From Anaerolineaceae bacterium (lineage in GTDB: Bacteria > Chloroflexota > Anaerolineae > Aggregatilineales > Phototrophicaceae), in the NCBI GenBank assembly GCA_002699585.1, contig PABP01000021.1:558001-622000 (forward strand): a stretch of DNA of 64,000 nucleotides, in the 5' to 3' direction. A program made the position numbers and the translations under genes. The notes beneath the pieces were generated by a model, which was not told the origin of the DNA, ran no database searches, and saw only the letters and a list, made by a program, of their open reading frames with translations. Positions 41,898-50,660 of this stretch are shown here, in pieces. Position 1 is the stretch's first letter. Each line of letters opens with the position of its first letter.

Positions 41898-43454
41898 TTA
41901 TGGTAGGGCAGTTTGCAACCAGGGTAATGGATTGACAGGCACGCCATTGACCCATACTTCCCAATGTAGATGCGGCCCTGTGCTGCGACCTGTAGATCCT
42001 GCTAGCCCGATGACCTGCCCAGTTTGCACAGTCTCACCAATGCTAACTAGTAAACTCGACATGTGCGCATAAGCTGTAAATACGCCCTCGCCGTGGTCAA
42101 TCACCACTGCGTTTCCTCGGATATTCAGCGTATCCGCCAGCACGACTTTGCCGGGAGCCGCTGCCAATACATTGGTTCCTGGGGGCGATGCAAAATCAGC
42201 GCCGGAGTGATAGCGATCAAATCCGCCCCCATTAATCGAGCGACTTGCACCATATGGTGCATTCATAGCGGCTGCTGCGGGTAAACTCAGGTTTGAACCA
42301 TATAACCTTGGCTCAGTGAACTCGCTGGTGATGCGGTTTAGCAGATTGAGTTCTGTTTCATCGACAACTGGATCATAAAGAGGGGCTTGGTCTGCGCCCA
42401 GGGTGATATACTGCGCCCCATAGTTGCCAGCGATAACGCGCACATTGAAGGTGTATGTTGTCGAAGCCCCGACGAATAGCTGTACAGGGTAGATGCCTGC
42501 AACGGTATACATCGGGATACCGACAATGGCCATATGCTGCAACCCGTCCTGGCTGATAATCCGTAAGTCAGACCCCAGGAAAGTTCCCGTAAGCGTTATT
42601 GGCGTAGATGTCGTAATGACAAAGGAGCCTGCTTCGCCCTCTTTGAAGAGAATCGGATTGACTTGCACATAAGACAGTGGTTCAGGCAGGTTCACAACCG
42701 CTTCTGGAATTTCTAGGTTCGGGATAATCAACTGCTGCCCGCTGTAAATGCGTGTAGGGTCAGCAATGGAATTGGCTGTCACCAGATCATTGACGGTCAG
42801 GCCATAGCGTGTGGCGATCTTGAATAATGTTTCGCCACTTTGGACAGTATGCAGGAACGGAATCCCGGTGACGGAAGGCTCTGCCGGGGTGGCCACAATA
42901 CCTAACCCAGGCTCAGTTTCAGCTTCATTTGGCACGGTGTCCGTTGCCGGGACATCTGTCGCTGGCTCTTGGCTGGGTTCGTTGGAAGGTGTCGGTTCTG
43001 GCGTCGGTGTTGTAACGGCTTCTGGCACAAGTGCGATGACCTGCCCGGGATAGATCCGATTCGCATTAGCCAGTTGATTGAGATCTAGCAAATACTGCCA
43101 ATCCAGATCGTACAAATCAGCGATATTTGCCAGTGTTTCCCCGGCCTGTACCGTATGCGTCGCGGGTATCGACGTATCTTCGCCGGCGGGGACAAGCAAA
43201 CGCTGGCCGACGAAGATGCTGCTCACATTGGTAATACCATTGAGTTCAGCCAGCGTATCAATTGTCGTGTCATAGGCCAGGGCGATACGATACAGATTCT
43301 CCCCCCGCTGGACCACATGCAGCGTCAAGCCTTCGGCAGGCTCCGTATTGTCAACAGCTTCTGATTGGGCGATGAGAGGATTTTGCGTTATCAGGAGGCC
43401 GATGACGAGCATTATGATGCCCGTCACCTGGATAAGTCGTTGAGTGTGTTTCAT
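41898..43454 (-). CDS. LysM-domain M23 peptidase, probable cell-wall endopeptidase
   Basis: From ATG 43454, which overlaps the DUF192 stop (TAATG), 518 residues. A signal peptide (IIMLVIGLLITQNPLIAQS) precedes three LysM domains (RGENLYRIALAYDTTIDTLA, AGETLANIADLYDLDWQYLL, SGETLFKIATRYGLTVNDLV), a Pro/Thr spacer between the second and third, an Ig-like stretch and a C-terminal M23 domain: HSGADFASPPGTNVLAAAPG, VVIDHGEGVFTAYAHMSSLL and GPHLHWEVWVNG with the metal ligands. It should bind and cut peptidoglycan outside the membrane. Confidence 0.92.
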   Translation of the reverse strand: MKHTQRLIQVTGIIMLVIGLLITQNPLIAQSEAVDNTEPAEGLTLHVVQRGENLYRIALAYDTTIDTLAELNGITNVSSIFVGQRLLVPAGEDTSIPATHTVQAGETLANIADLYDLDWQYLLDLNQLANANRIYPGQVIALVPEAVTTPTPEPTPSNEPSQEPATDVPATDTVPNEAETEPGLGIVATPAEPSVTGIPFLHTVQSGETLFKIATRYGLTVNDLVTANSIADPTRIYSGQQLIIPNLEIPEAVVNLPEPLSYVQVNPILFKEGEAGSFVITTSTPITLTGTFLGSDLRIISQDGLQHMAIVGIPMYTVAGIYPVQLFVGASTTYTFNVRVIAGNYGAQYITLGADQAPLYDPVVDETELNLLNRITSEFTEPRLYGSNLSLPAAAAMNAPYGASRSINGGGFDRYHSGADFASPPGTNVLAAAPGKVVLADTLNIRGNAVVIDHGEGVFTAYAHMSSLLVSIGETVQTGQVIGLAGSTGRSTGPHLHWEVWVNGVPVNPLPWLQTALP

Positions 43455-43828
43455 TATTTTACCGATTTGAACGTGAGTTTGTCTCCGATAGAAACGCGCT
43501 CTAAGATGCTTGTATTGGCTTCGATAAAGTACTTGGCTGGTTTGGCAGGCACATAGGCCAGCCGCCAGGGTTTTGCCAGTTTCTTGTCCACCACAATGCC
43601 TTCGGCATTTACCCAAATCACACCGATGGACATAAACATAAAGAGCATGTGGATCGTCGTGTCGGACTTACTGTCGTGGTCAGACACAAACAGAAGTCCC
43701 TGGTTTTCCGGCAGACGGGTTACGAACTGGAGCCCGCGAAAGCGGCACCAGAAACTGATGCACCACTTCGCGCGCTCCAGAACGACGCTATTGTGTGTTA
43801 CGTTAACGATACGCCGATATTCGCTCAT
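43454..43828 (-). CDS. DUF192 family protein
   Basis: A protein of 124 residues of the DUF192 beta-barrel family: LPENQGLLFVSDHDSKSDTT then IHMLFMFMSIGVIWVNAEG and LEANTS-like ending (YFIEANTSILERVSIGDKLT). No signal peptide is clear. It is tied by overlaps to both LysM genes: ATGA at 43825-43828 and TAATG at 43452-43456. Its role is unknown, but the sandwich between two envelope proteins suggests an envelope function. Confidence 0.85.
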   Translation of the reverse strand: MSEYRRIVNVTHNSVVLERAKWCISFWCRFRGLQFVTRLPENQGLLFVSDHDSKSDTTIHMLFMFMSIGVIWVNAEGIVVDKKLAKPWRLAYVPAKPAKYFIEANTSILERVSIGDKLTFKSVK

Positions 43829-45528
43829 GATTGCGGAATTGTCAGCACCTGTCCTGGGAAGATGCGATTGATATTGCTGATGCCATTGGCTTCTGCTAGT
43901 TCTGTCAGGCTGATTCCGTATCGGATTGCAATCCGCAGCAAGTAATCACCGTATTGGACGGTGTAGGTAACAGGTGCAGCCTCTTGGGCTTCTTGCGCAC
44001 CGGGTACAGGCACGACCAACCGTTGGCCGTAGTAAATCCGGTTCGGGTTCGCAATACCATTGAGTTGGACCAGCGTGGCGACTGTGGTGTTATAGCTCCG
44101 TGCGATCCTTAGTAGGGTATCACCAGGCCGCACAATATAAATCTGTGTGCCTGTAGCCGGGGTACTGCCACCATCATCACCGTTGCTACCACCTGTGGAG
44201 CCACTCTCCGTGACGACAGTTGCGACCGGGGTCGGCGATGGTATGGTCGTTGCCGGAATAATACGTACTGGGACGATTAGCGCTTGGTCGACAAATATCA
44301 GCGTGTTGTCTTCGAGACCATTAGCATTGGTGATGGCTTCAATCGTGCTGCCATAGAGGGTGGCGATTTCAACAACTGTGTCGCCGCGCCGCACGACATG
44401 GATAATCTGGCCCGGGAACTCATCGGAAATGGGGCTGCTAGGTTCGTCAGTACCATCATCAGGAACAGGCGTTGCCGTCGGTTCAGAGACTGACGTCGAT
44501 GTGGGCACGAGGCCGCTGCTGTCTTCCTGGGTTGGCGTCGGATCAACTGGCTCAGTCGGTTCCTCAGTTGCCGTTGGCTCATCTGTAGCCGTGGGTTCTT
44601 CGGTGGCCGTGGGTTCTTCGGTGGCCGTCGGTTCCTCAGTGACTTCTTCCGTAGGTTCACTGCTTTCGAGCGTCGGTGTTGGATCTTCAGCAGTGGGTTC
44701 CTCAGTTGGTTCTTCGGTCGGCTCTTCAGTTGCTGTTGGCTCATCTGTCGCCGTGGGTTCTTCGGTGGCCGTCGGCTCCTCGACTGTCGGTTCTTCAGTG
44801 ACTTCTTCGGTCGGTTCCTCAGTAACCTCACCACCGGATTCCGGCGTGACTTCCAGTACCGCATCGTCCAGATAGACGACCGTATTGCGAACCACTTCGG
44901 CAATGGTGCTACGCACAAATACCGTGACCGTATCGCTTTCTGCGGTAGCAATTACCGAGTACTGGCGGAACGTGTCGTAGAAGATGCCCGGTGTCGAATA
45001 AACAACCGAGGCAGCATCCGGGTCGGTACCACCCAGCGGGTCAATGCCGACGCGCAGCGCGACACTGCCGTCCTGATCGCTAATGTTGAAGTCGCTGAAG
45101 GCCGACGACCAGACGTGCGCGTAAATGCTGAAGCGCAGTTCAGTGCCTGGTGTAATGCCGCTGACCTGCTGCAAAATGCCGCCATCATGCGTCTCAAAGA
45201 ACGAATAGTAGATCTGTGACTGGCTACCAGAGCGCACACGCGGCAAGATGCCACTCGCATTGGCTGTTGTAGAGCCAATATAATAGGGGCGGGCGTTCTG
45301 GAATGTTGGCATGTCATCGGAACGTGGAATGTGCCAGGGTTGCCAATCAGCCGCCACGGTACGGAGTTCATCACTGCCTTCTGTGATAAACTCGCCTTCA
45401 AAACCTGGGTTTGCCAGTAAGTTTTCGTCTTGTGCCACGCTAACGGGCATGATGAATACAAAAGCAAGCAAGAGGAGCAAACCGATTTTGAATGCATGTG
45501 CGGCTTGCTTCCTGGTCAAGGGCTTCAT
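43825..45528 (-). CDS. Secreted LysM protein with Thr/Pro/Glu repeat spacer
   Basis: From ATG 45528 (AGGAG six bases before; upstream codons rejected) 567 residues. A signal peptide is followed by a strand-rich carbohydrate-binding-like domain (about 35-215), then a repeat spacer of TEEPTATEEPTATDEPT units (about 220-350), and three LysM domains (RRGDTVVEIATLYGSTIEAI, RPGDTLLRIARSYNTTVATL, QYGDYLLRIAIRYGISLTEL) at the C-terminus. It is likely held on the cell wall through LysM. No catalytic domain is seen. First gene of the LysM-DUF192-LysM operon. Confidence 0.85.
   Translation of the reverse strand: MKPLTRKQAAHAFKIGLLLLLAFVFIMPVSVAQDENLLANPGFEGEFITEGSDELRTVAADWQPWHIPRSDDMPTFQNARPYYIGSTTANASGILPRVRSGSQSQIYYSFFETHDGGILQQVSGITPGTELRFSIYAHVWSSAFSDFNISDQDGSVALRVGIDPLGGTDPDAASVVYSTPGIFYDTFRQYSVIATAESDTVTVFVRSTIAEVVRNTVVYLDDAVLEVTPESGGEVTEEPTEEVTEEPTVEEPTATEEPTATDEPTATEEPTEEPTEEPTAEDPTPTLESSEPTEEVTEEPTATEEPTATEEPTATDEPTATEEPTEPVDPTPTQEDSSGLVPTSTSVSEPTATPVPDDGTDEPSSPISDEFPGQIIHVVRRGDTVVEIATLYGSTIEAITNANGLEDNTLIFVDQALIVPVRIIPATTIPSPTPVATVVTESGSTGGSNGDDGGSTPATGTQIYIVRPGDTLLRIARSYNTTVATLVQLNGIANPNRIYYGQRLVVPVPGAQEAQEAAPVTYTVQYGDYLLRIAIRYGISLTELAEANGISNINRIFPGQVLTIPQS
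44560..44840. repeat. Coding tandem repeats for the Thr-Pro-Glu spacer
   Basis: Near-identical units around GGTTCTTCGGTGGCCGT recur at irregular 12- to 18-base spacing. They translate to TATEEPT-type peptides on the minus strand. The repeats are long enough to vary in copy number by slippage. Confidence 0.8.
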
Positions 45529-45660
45529 AGGGTCTCCTGACAGTAGGCGCGAAATCTTCATGATTAGTATAGTTTTATCTACGAATTATACAACCAAACT
45601 TTTTTCTTGCGTAACCTTATCTTAACCATAACCATTCGCCTGAACTAGCAGGCAGTCCTT

Positions 45661-45954
45661 ATGTCCAAAACAATAATCGGTTTATGCGAACTTGAACTCT
45701 ACATCAGCCATGCGATTTCTCTTAAAGATAAACGTATGGTAGTGAAGTCACTTCTCAAACGCCTACATAATCAATTTAACGTTGGCGCATCTGAAATTGA
45801 TTTGCTTGATTCACCCCAATCGTCGCTGATTGCCATTGTCTGCGTGAGCAATTCTACCCGCCATGCACACAGTGTTTTACAAAAAACTATCAAGTGGATC
45901 GAATCAAATTATCCTGAAGCGATGATCGCCAACGAATCGATTGAGATGCTTTAG
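45661..45954 (+). CDS. DUF503 family protein (YlxP-like)
   Basis: A protein of 97 residues: MSKTIIGLCELELYISHAIS, then LKDKRMVVKSLLKRLHNQFN and NVGASEIDLLDSPQSSLIAI are the family signature. In other bacteria the gene often lies by rbfA and is poorly understood. Here it stands alone between the LysM and Bat operons and overlaps the end of batE by four bases on the other strand. Confidence 0.88.
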   Translation: MSKTIIGLCELELYISHAISLKDKRMVVKSLLKRLHNQFNVGASEIDLLDSPQSSLIAIVCVSNSTRHAHSVLQKTIKWIESNYPEAMIANESIEML

Positions 45955-46688
45955 TTTATCTTCTCGATAGCTGCATCCTGCATCCATCCGATTCTGCCGT
46001 CCTCGGCTTGGAATTGAATCCATTGTTCTTGCTGTCCGGTGATGGCAATTTCGGACGCATCATCAATGACAAACAGCGTAGGGTAGTCGGCGCTGGGCCC
46101 GCTCCTGACGATGCTGGATTGCAGCACAATGGCTGCTGGTTGCCCCAATGTCGTGTATAAACGCACGCTAAACAACAATCCAATTGCCAAAAACGCCATA
46201 ATCAGGGGGATAATGGCCTGATAGGGCAGGTTGATTTGAGCATTTTTTAGCTTATGGCGGATAAGAATACCCCATATGGCCAGCCATAGCACCAGCGAAG
46301 CTAACCCCAGTTCATTAACCGTGAAGCTGTTGGCAATGGCGAGGATACTTTTGCCAAGATTGTCTTGGTCGGATTGGCGGGGGAGTGTGTTGGCACGGGC
46401 TTTTACCAGCGTGATTTGCTCGTTGATACCTGCGTAGCGTGGTTGCAACATTTGTGCTCGGCGGTAGTTGAGCAAAGCCGCTGCATTGTTTCCTTGCATG
46501 TAGTAAGCATTTGCCAGGTTGATGTACGTTGAAAAGTTAGGTGCTGGCTCCGATTCAAGTAAATTTATAGATTTCGCATAGTCATTAGATAAATATGATT
46601 CACGAGACACTTCATAAAAACTAGTTTGTGCCACAACCACCGCAAAAACAGCCAGTAGCAACACAAAAACCCCAGCAAACAGTCTCAT
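45951..46688 (-). CDS. BatE-like protein, TPR and SH3b domains
   Basis: From ATG 46688, two bases after the batD stop, 245 residues. A transmembrane N-terminus (LFAGVFVLLLAVFAVVVAQT), a TPR-like region (YINLANAYYMQGNNAAALLN), two more helices (ELGLASLVLWLAIWGILIR, AIIPLIMAFLAIGLLFSVRL) and a bacterial SH3 domain (IVRSGPSADYPTLFVIDDAS, then GRIGWMQDAAIEKI). The order and context fit BatE, the last gene of the Bat aerotolerance-type operon. Confidence 0.8.
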   Translation of the reverse strand: MRLFAGVFVLLLAVFAVVVAQTSFYEVSRESYLSNDYAKSINLLESEPAPNFSTYINLANAYYMQGNNAAALLNYRRAQMLQPRYAGINEQITLVKARANTLPRQSDQDNLGKSILAIANSFTVNELGLASLVLWLAIWGILIRHKLKNAQINLPYQAIIPLIMAFLAIGLLFSVRLYTTLGQPAAIVLQSSIVRSGPSADYPTLFVIDDASEIAITGQQEQWIQFQAEDGRIGWMQDAAIEKIN

Positions 46689-46689
46689 A

Positions 46690-47910
46690 TCATCTGACCA
46701 AACCCAAGAATCGCTGACGCAAAATCTCACCAAGCCCATCATCAGGCGCATATCGAGCTTGCTCTAGATCACGACGAAAACTAAACCAAGGCTCTTCATC
46801 TAAGGATAAATCAGAGCCATTCAACAAAGTAATCATCTGCTCAACCAGTGTTTGCCCTCTACCATCAAGTCGATTAATAGACCGCCGCAAGCCTCGTTTA
46901 CCAACTTTACGACCGGACCAGGATGTTCGCCTCCCAAACCCTCGAACTCGAACAACAAGCCACATAACAACAAACAGAATAATTGGCACAAACCACAGTA
47001 TCCAGAACGATACTGTGGTCGCAAAACCAGCCCCACCTAACCAATAGTCACTTTGGTACTCAACCCATGATGGAACATCCTGCTTAGCAGGGGAGGTTGG
47101 AAACTGACTCTCAACAATGTCACTCCCAGAACCAACAGAGACCTGCACAGACGATGTATTTACAGACAAATATGACGTTGTTTCTGGGTCAAAGTAACTC
47201 AATGAGAACGACTCAACGACATAATTTCCTGCTTGCATCGGGACAATCCGCCATCGGAACGTCCTACGATTGACAGTCCCAGAAACATTCTCATACTCTG
47301 GCTGATCCTGAATAACCTGCCATTCAGATGGAAATTCGATCTCAGGTGACACAACCTGCTGCAATCCACCAGATCCCACAAGTTCCATCTCGTAATAGAA
47401 GGGCATACCCACTTCAGACGTTTCCGTGCTGACACGCGTATCAACCGTAAATGGCCCCACAGTACCCGTAAAATCATCAGGAATGGGTTGTGGTAAATCT
47501 TGAACCAGCACAGTAAACGCCGCACTTTTTACGGAATAAGGCTCATCCAGAGTGAACTGTGAAGTTCGAAATTCAAGAGGCTCAATAGACAACGTGCCAC
47601 GACGTATCGGAACCAGCCACACATCAATGATGACAACACTGTATAAAATGTCATTGCGACGTTCTACTGTGCTGGTATACGTCTCCGATACCCGACCTAA
47701 TCCCTCAAACGTGGGCCAAATCGGCGCGACTTTGTCCAGAACATCCGAAGCTTCCGCACTATACCATCGCGCGGAATAGAGAAATGGCTCGCCAATGTAG
47801 GGATTCAGGTTGCTAACTTCAACTTCAACGAAGTCATTTGCGCCATCTTGCGCATGGACAACGCCCACGAATATGAAGATTGTCAAAGCAACCACAATGA
47901 ACGTACGCAA
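46690..47910 (-). CDS. BatD-like protein
   Basis: A protein of 406 residues with a signal peptide (VVALTIFIFVGVVHA). Its outer part is a series of Ig-like modules (VEVEVSNLNPYIGEPFLYSA, PFTVDTRVSTETSEVGMPFY) typical of the BatD (oxygen tolerance) family. Late in the chain a transmembrane helix (FATTVSFWILWFVPIILFVV) and a cytoplasmic basic tail follow. Between batC (9-base gap) and batE. Likely part of a membrane complex with the VWA proteins. Confidence 0.85.
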   Translation of the reverse strand: MRTFIVVALTIFIFVGVVHAQDGANDFVEVEVSNLNPYIGEPFLYSARWYSAEASDVLDKVAPIWPTFEGLGRVSETYTSTVERRNDILYSVVIIDVWLVPIRRGTLSIEPLEFRTSQFTLDEPYSVKSAAFTVLVQDLPQPIPDDFTGTVGPFTVDTRVSTETSEVGMPFYYEMELVGSGGLQQVVSPEIEFPSEWQVIQDQPEYENVSGTVNRRTFRWRIVPMQAGNYVVESFSLSYFDPETTSYLSVNTSSVQVSVGSGSDIVESQFPTSPAKQDVPSWVEYQSDYWLGGAGFATTVSFWILWFVPIILFVVMWLVVRVRGFGRRTSWSGRKVGKRGLRRSINRLDGRGQTLVEQMITLLNGSDLSLDEEPWFSFRRDLEQARYAPDDGLGEILRQRFLGLVR

Positions 47911-47919
47911 ATTCAGACC

Positions 47920-48690
47920 TTACCAATCTCGTTCAGAAGATACGGCTGGGGGAGTGGCCATCTCCTGCCGAAAATCACCCAGCGCATCGGCATCCAGCCT
48001 AATTTGGTCAAGGATGCGTTCCGCTTGATCGATTGCCAATTCTCCATCAACCTCTGGCAGTGGAGTAGACCGCATATCATCAGCTTCTTGGCCATCACTA
48101 CCACCTTCATCAGGCGTCGGACCGATGCGTGTGCCTTCTGGTAGGGGGCTGGGTGTTGGCGTCAATTGGGATTCATCGCCTGATGCCGGGGTTGGTGTCG
48201 CATCCTGATCGACGGGGCTGTCCTCTGGTTCGACCTGCATTTCCATAGCCGTTGGCGTCGGCGAAATGATAGTTCCAAGTGCCAATTCCAGGTTAAAGCG
48301 CGCATCACTATGATTTGGGTTCTGACGCAATGCTGCCTGGAATTGCTCAATCGCCAGTTGGAAGTCCTCTTGTAAATAGTAAATGCGCCCCAAATTGTAA
48401 TGGGCATCAGCAATGATTGTTGAATCACCTGCTTCTATTGCAAATTCTAGCGCTTCAATTGCTGCCGGGACATTATCAGCCTGGGCAAGGGCATCTGCTG
48501 CATTGTAATAGAAAATCGGGTTATCTGGCTCTAATACCTGAGCTTCTTGATAAGCGCGGATGGCAACTTCAAGGTCGCCTTCCTGCGATGCTCGGTTAGC
48601 CGTGTTGTTTCTCTCAGCAGCGTTCGCCATGCATCCAGCCAACACAATAGCCAACACAAGCACTACGCCATACGCCATACGTAATCTCAT
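47920..48690 (-). CDS. BatC-like TPR lipoprotein
   Basis: A lipoprotein signal (VLVLAIVLAGCMANA; Cys20) followed by three TPR units (FYYNAADALAQADNVPAAIE, HYNLGRIYYLQEDFQLAIEQ) and a Pro/Asp-rich spacer, then a short C-terminal motif (DQAERILDQIRLDADALGDF) usual in BatC. 256 residues. ATG 48690 overlaps batB by four bases. Confidence 0.82.
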   Translation of the reverse strand: MRLRMAYGVVLVLAIVLAGCMANAAERNNTANRASQEGDLEVAIRAYQEAQVLEPDNPIFYYNAADALAQADNVPAAIEALEFAIEAGDSTIIADAHYNLGRIYYLQEDFQLAIEQFQAALRQNPNHSDARFNLELALGTIISPTPTAMEMQVEPEDSPVDQDATPTPASGDESQLTPTPSPLPEGTRIGPTPDEGGSDGQEADDMRSTPLPEVDGELAIDQAERILDQIRLDADALGDFRQEMATPPAVSSERDW

Positions 48691-49691
48691 CGAAAAATTC
48701 GCCCTAATACAGGTAGCAACAGTTCCAGGCTTAATGCCAGCATCGCAATCCCTACAAACACAAAGCCTTGTTCAATCGGTCGGCTGATGACACGCGGCCC
48801 CAATTGCCCCGGTGTCAAAGCCAGAATCGCATCTGCAAGCTGCATCATATCTACGCCGCTACCTGTCTGCAAATAAGTACCTTGTGCGGCCTCAGCAAAC
48901 TGATTCAGCAGGTCCGCATTGAGTCGTGTCTCGACCACAGCGCCGAAATTATCTGTCTTATAGTCGATGAGGTTACCATTTGCATCATACACAGGAATCA
49001 AGCCACCGTCTTCTGAACCATACCCCACGACATACAGGTTTGTCTCTGATTCGATCAGGCTATTCGCCAGCGTCAGAATATTCCCTTCGTGATTTTCACC
49101 ATCAGTCATCAGTACAATGATCTTTTCCGCATTGCTGTCGCCGCTGAAAGATAACTGTGCTCGGTTGATTGCTGCTGATAGATTCGTTCCCTGGTTACTG
49201 AGCGAATCGGTCGTCACCGCATCCAGAAACGAGTTGATAAGCTGACTGTCATAGGTCAGGGGCACGTAGGTGATGGCATCGGCAGCGAACAGCACAATCG
49301 CAATATCATTGCCTTCAATCGACTGTGTAAGCGTCTTGATGTCCAGCATCGCCCGCTGCAATCGGCTAGGTACAGTATCCTGTGCATCCATGCTGCGGCT
49401 GACGTCCAATACGAAAACCACCTGCACGCCGCTGCTATCGATCACCTCGGTAGACATGCCCCAGGTGGGGCATGCCGCCGCGAAAATCAACGCAGTAAAA
49501 GCCACAAACCACAACATCATCTGGATCACTCGCCGCTGTGGATGCGTGCTGGCGATCAGTTGCGCGACGACTTCAGGGCTACCGATTCGGTTGAGAATGC
49601 GCTGCTTCGCCCGATTCCGCCAGATCAAGAACACAATCACAAGCGGAAGTAGCAACAGCAGTAACAGGTAAAGGGGCTGAAGAAAACTCAT
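48687..49691 (-). CDS. BatB-like VWA protein
   Basis: A protein of 334 residues with two transmembrane helices at the N-terminus and one at the end, and a von Willebrand A domain whose MIDAS motif is FVLDVSRSMDAQD with the second Asp in LMTDGENHEG. The domain order is that of BatA/BatB (membrane-anchored, VWA facing the periplasm or outside). Gap of nine bases to batA. Confidence 0.9.
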   Translation of the reverse strand: MSFLQPLYLLLLLLLPLVIVFLIWRNRAKQRILNRIGSPEVVAQLIASTHPQRRVIQMMLWFVAFTALIFAAACPTWGMSTEVIDSSGVQVVFVLDVSRSMDAQDTVPSRLQRAMLDIKTLTQSIEGNDIAIVLFAADAITYVPLTYDSQLINSFLDAVTTDSLSNQGTNLSAAINRAQLSFSGDSNAEKIIVLMTDGENHEGNILTLANSLIESETNLYVVGYGSEDGGLIPVYDANGNLIDYKTDNFGAVVETRLNADLLNQFAEAAQGTYLQTGSGVDMMQLADAILALTPGQLGPRVISRPIEQGFVFVGIAMLALSLELLLPVLGRIFR

Positions 49692-49700
49692 ATTGGCGCT

Positions 49701-50660
49701 CTATGGAATCGTCTGGAAAACAGTGTGTCGCAAGATACGTTCGATGAGCAGCACCGCCAACGCAACCAGCACCAGTGGCCAGCCTATATCTTGCCACAGT
49801 AAGCGAAACTGGTTTGTGCGTTCCACAGCTTCCAGGCTGCTGATCTCGTCATAAATATTGAACAGGTCCTCGCGGTCCAGGGCCACATAGTGCTGGCCCT
49901 GGCCGATACTGGCTATGCGCTGTAATGTAGAAAAATCAACTTCACTGCTCACCCCGGAACTTAGACCAATCCCAATCGTATAAATGCGGATTCCCAAAGC
50001 ACTGGCGGCCTCCGCTGCTGTAATGGGGTCGATTTGGCCCGCATTATTCTCACCATCCGTCAGTAATATGATGACACGGCTGGGCGCATCGCTCGCCCGC
50101 AGCATATTGGCAGCGGTAGCAATACCCATCCCGACTGCTGTGCGATCACCTAGACCCAGTTCATGAGCAAACGGGGTCGATTCAACCAGGCTCAACAGCA
50201 CATTGTAGTCGGTCGTGGGTGGCGCTTGATAAAAAGCTTGTTCCGCAAAGACGACCAAGCCAATTCGATCGTAACGCCGCTGTGACACAAAATCAGCGAC
50301 TACCGCCTTAGCCGCTTCCAATCGATTTGGTGAAAAATCATCGTTGGCCATGCTATCGCTGATATCCAGTGCTAGTACTATGTCGATGCCCGCGCCGGAA
50401 GTGCTAATTTCGGCATCAGCGACTTGCGGTCGCGCCAGCAGCACAATGAGCAGAATCCACGTCAACACACTCAACATATCAGGCAAACGCCGCAACCGCA
50501 TGCGTGTTGTCGCACTGAAAGCACTCAATAGCGAGGTATCGCTGTAGCGCAGTACAGGCGATGTCGTCGCCCACCGATTGCGCCATACCAGGGCAATCAA
50601 CAGAAGGGCAGGCACTAGCAAAATGAATACTTCTAGGTTCGCAAACCGAAAATCACTCAT
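49701..50660 (-). CDS. BatA-like VWA protein
   Basis: A protein of 319 residues with the same build as its neighbour: two N-terminal helices (VFILLVPALLLIALVW, LSVLTWILLIVLLARP), a VWA domain with MIDAS ALDISDSMANDD and LLTDGENNAG, and a C-terminal helix. BatA and BatB are paralogues, each with intact metal site. Overlaps the upstream gene by eight bases. Confidence 0.9.
   Translation of the reverse strand: MSDFRFANLEVFILLVPALLLIALVWRNRWATTSPVLRYSDTSLLSAFSATTRMRLRRLPDMLSVLTWILLIVLLARPQVADAEISTSGAGIDIVLALDISDSMANDDFSPNRLEAAKAVVADFVSQRRYDRIGLVVFAEQAFYQAPPTTDYNVLLSLVESTPFAHELGLGDRTAVGMGIATAANMLRASDAPSRVIILLTDGENNAGQIDPITAAEAASALGIRIYTIGIGLSSGVSSEVDFSTLQRIASIGQGQHYVALDREDLFNIYDEISSLEAVERTNQFRLLWQDIGWPLVLVALAVLLIERILRHTVFQTIP

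Noticed and set aside
44560-44840. CRISPR-like repeat array
   Set aside because: Repeats are contiguous, coding and without unique spacers; no cas gene is near.
44298-44951. Long antisense reading frames (also 44360-44875, plus strand) opposite the repeat spacer
   Set aside because: They are made by the repeated codons of the LysM protein gene and consist of simple-sequence Ser/Val or Arg/Lys peptides without domain or ribosome site.
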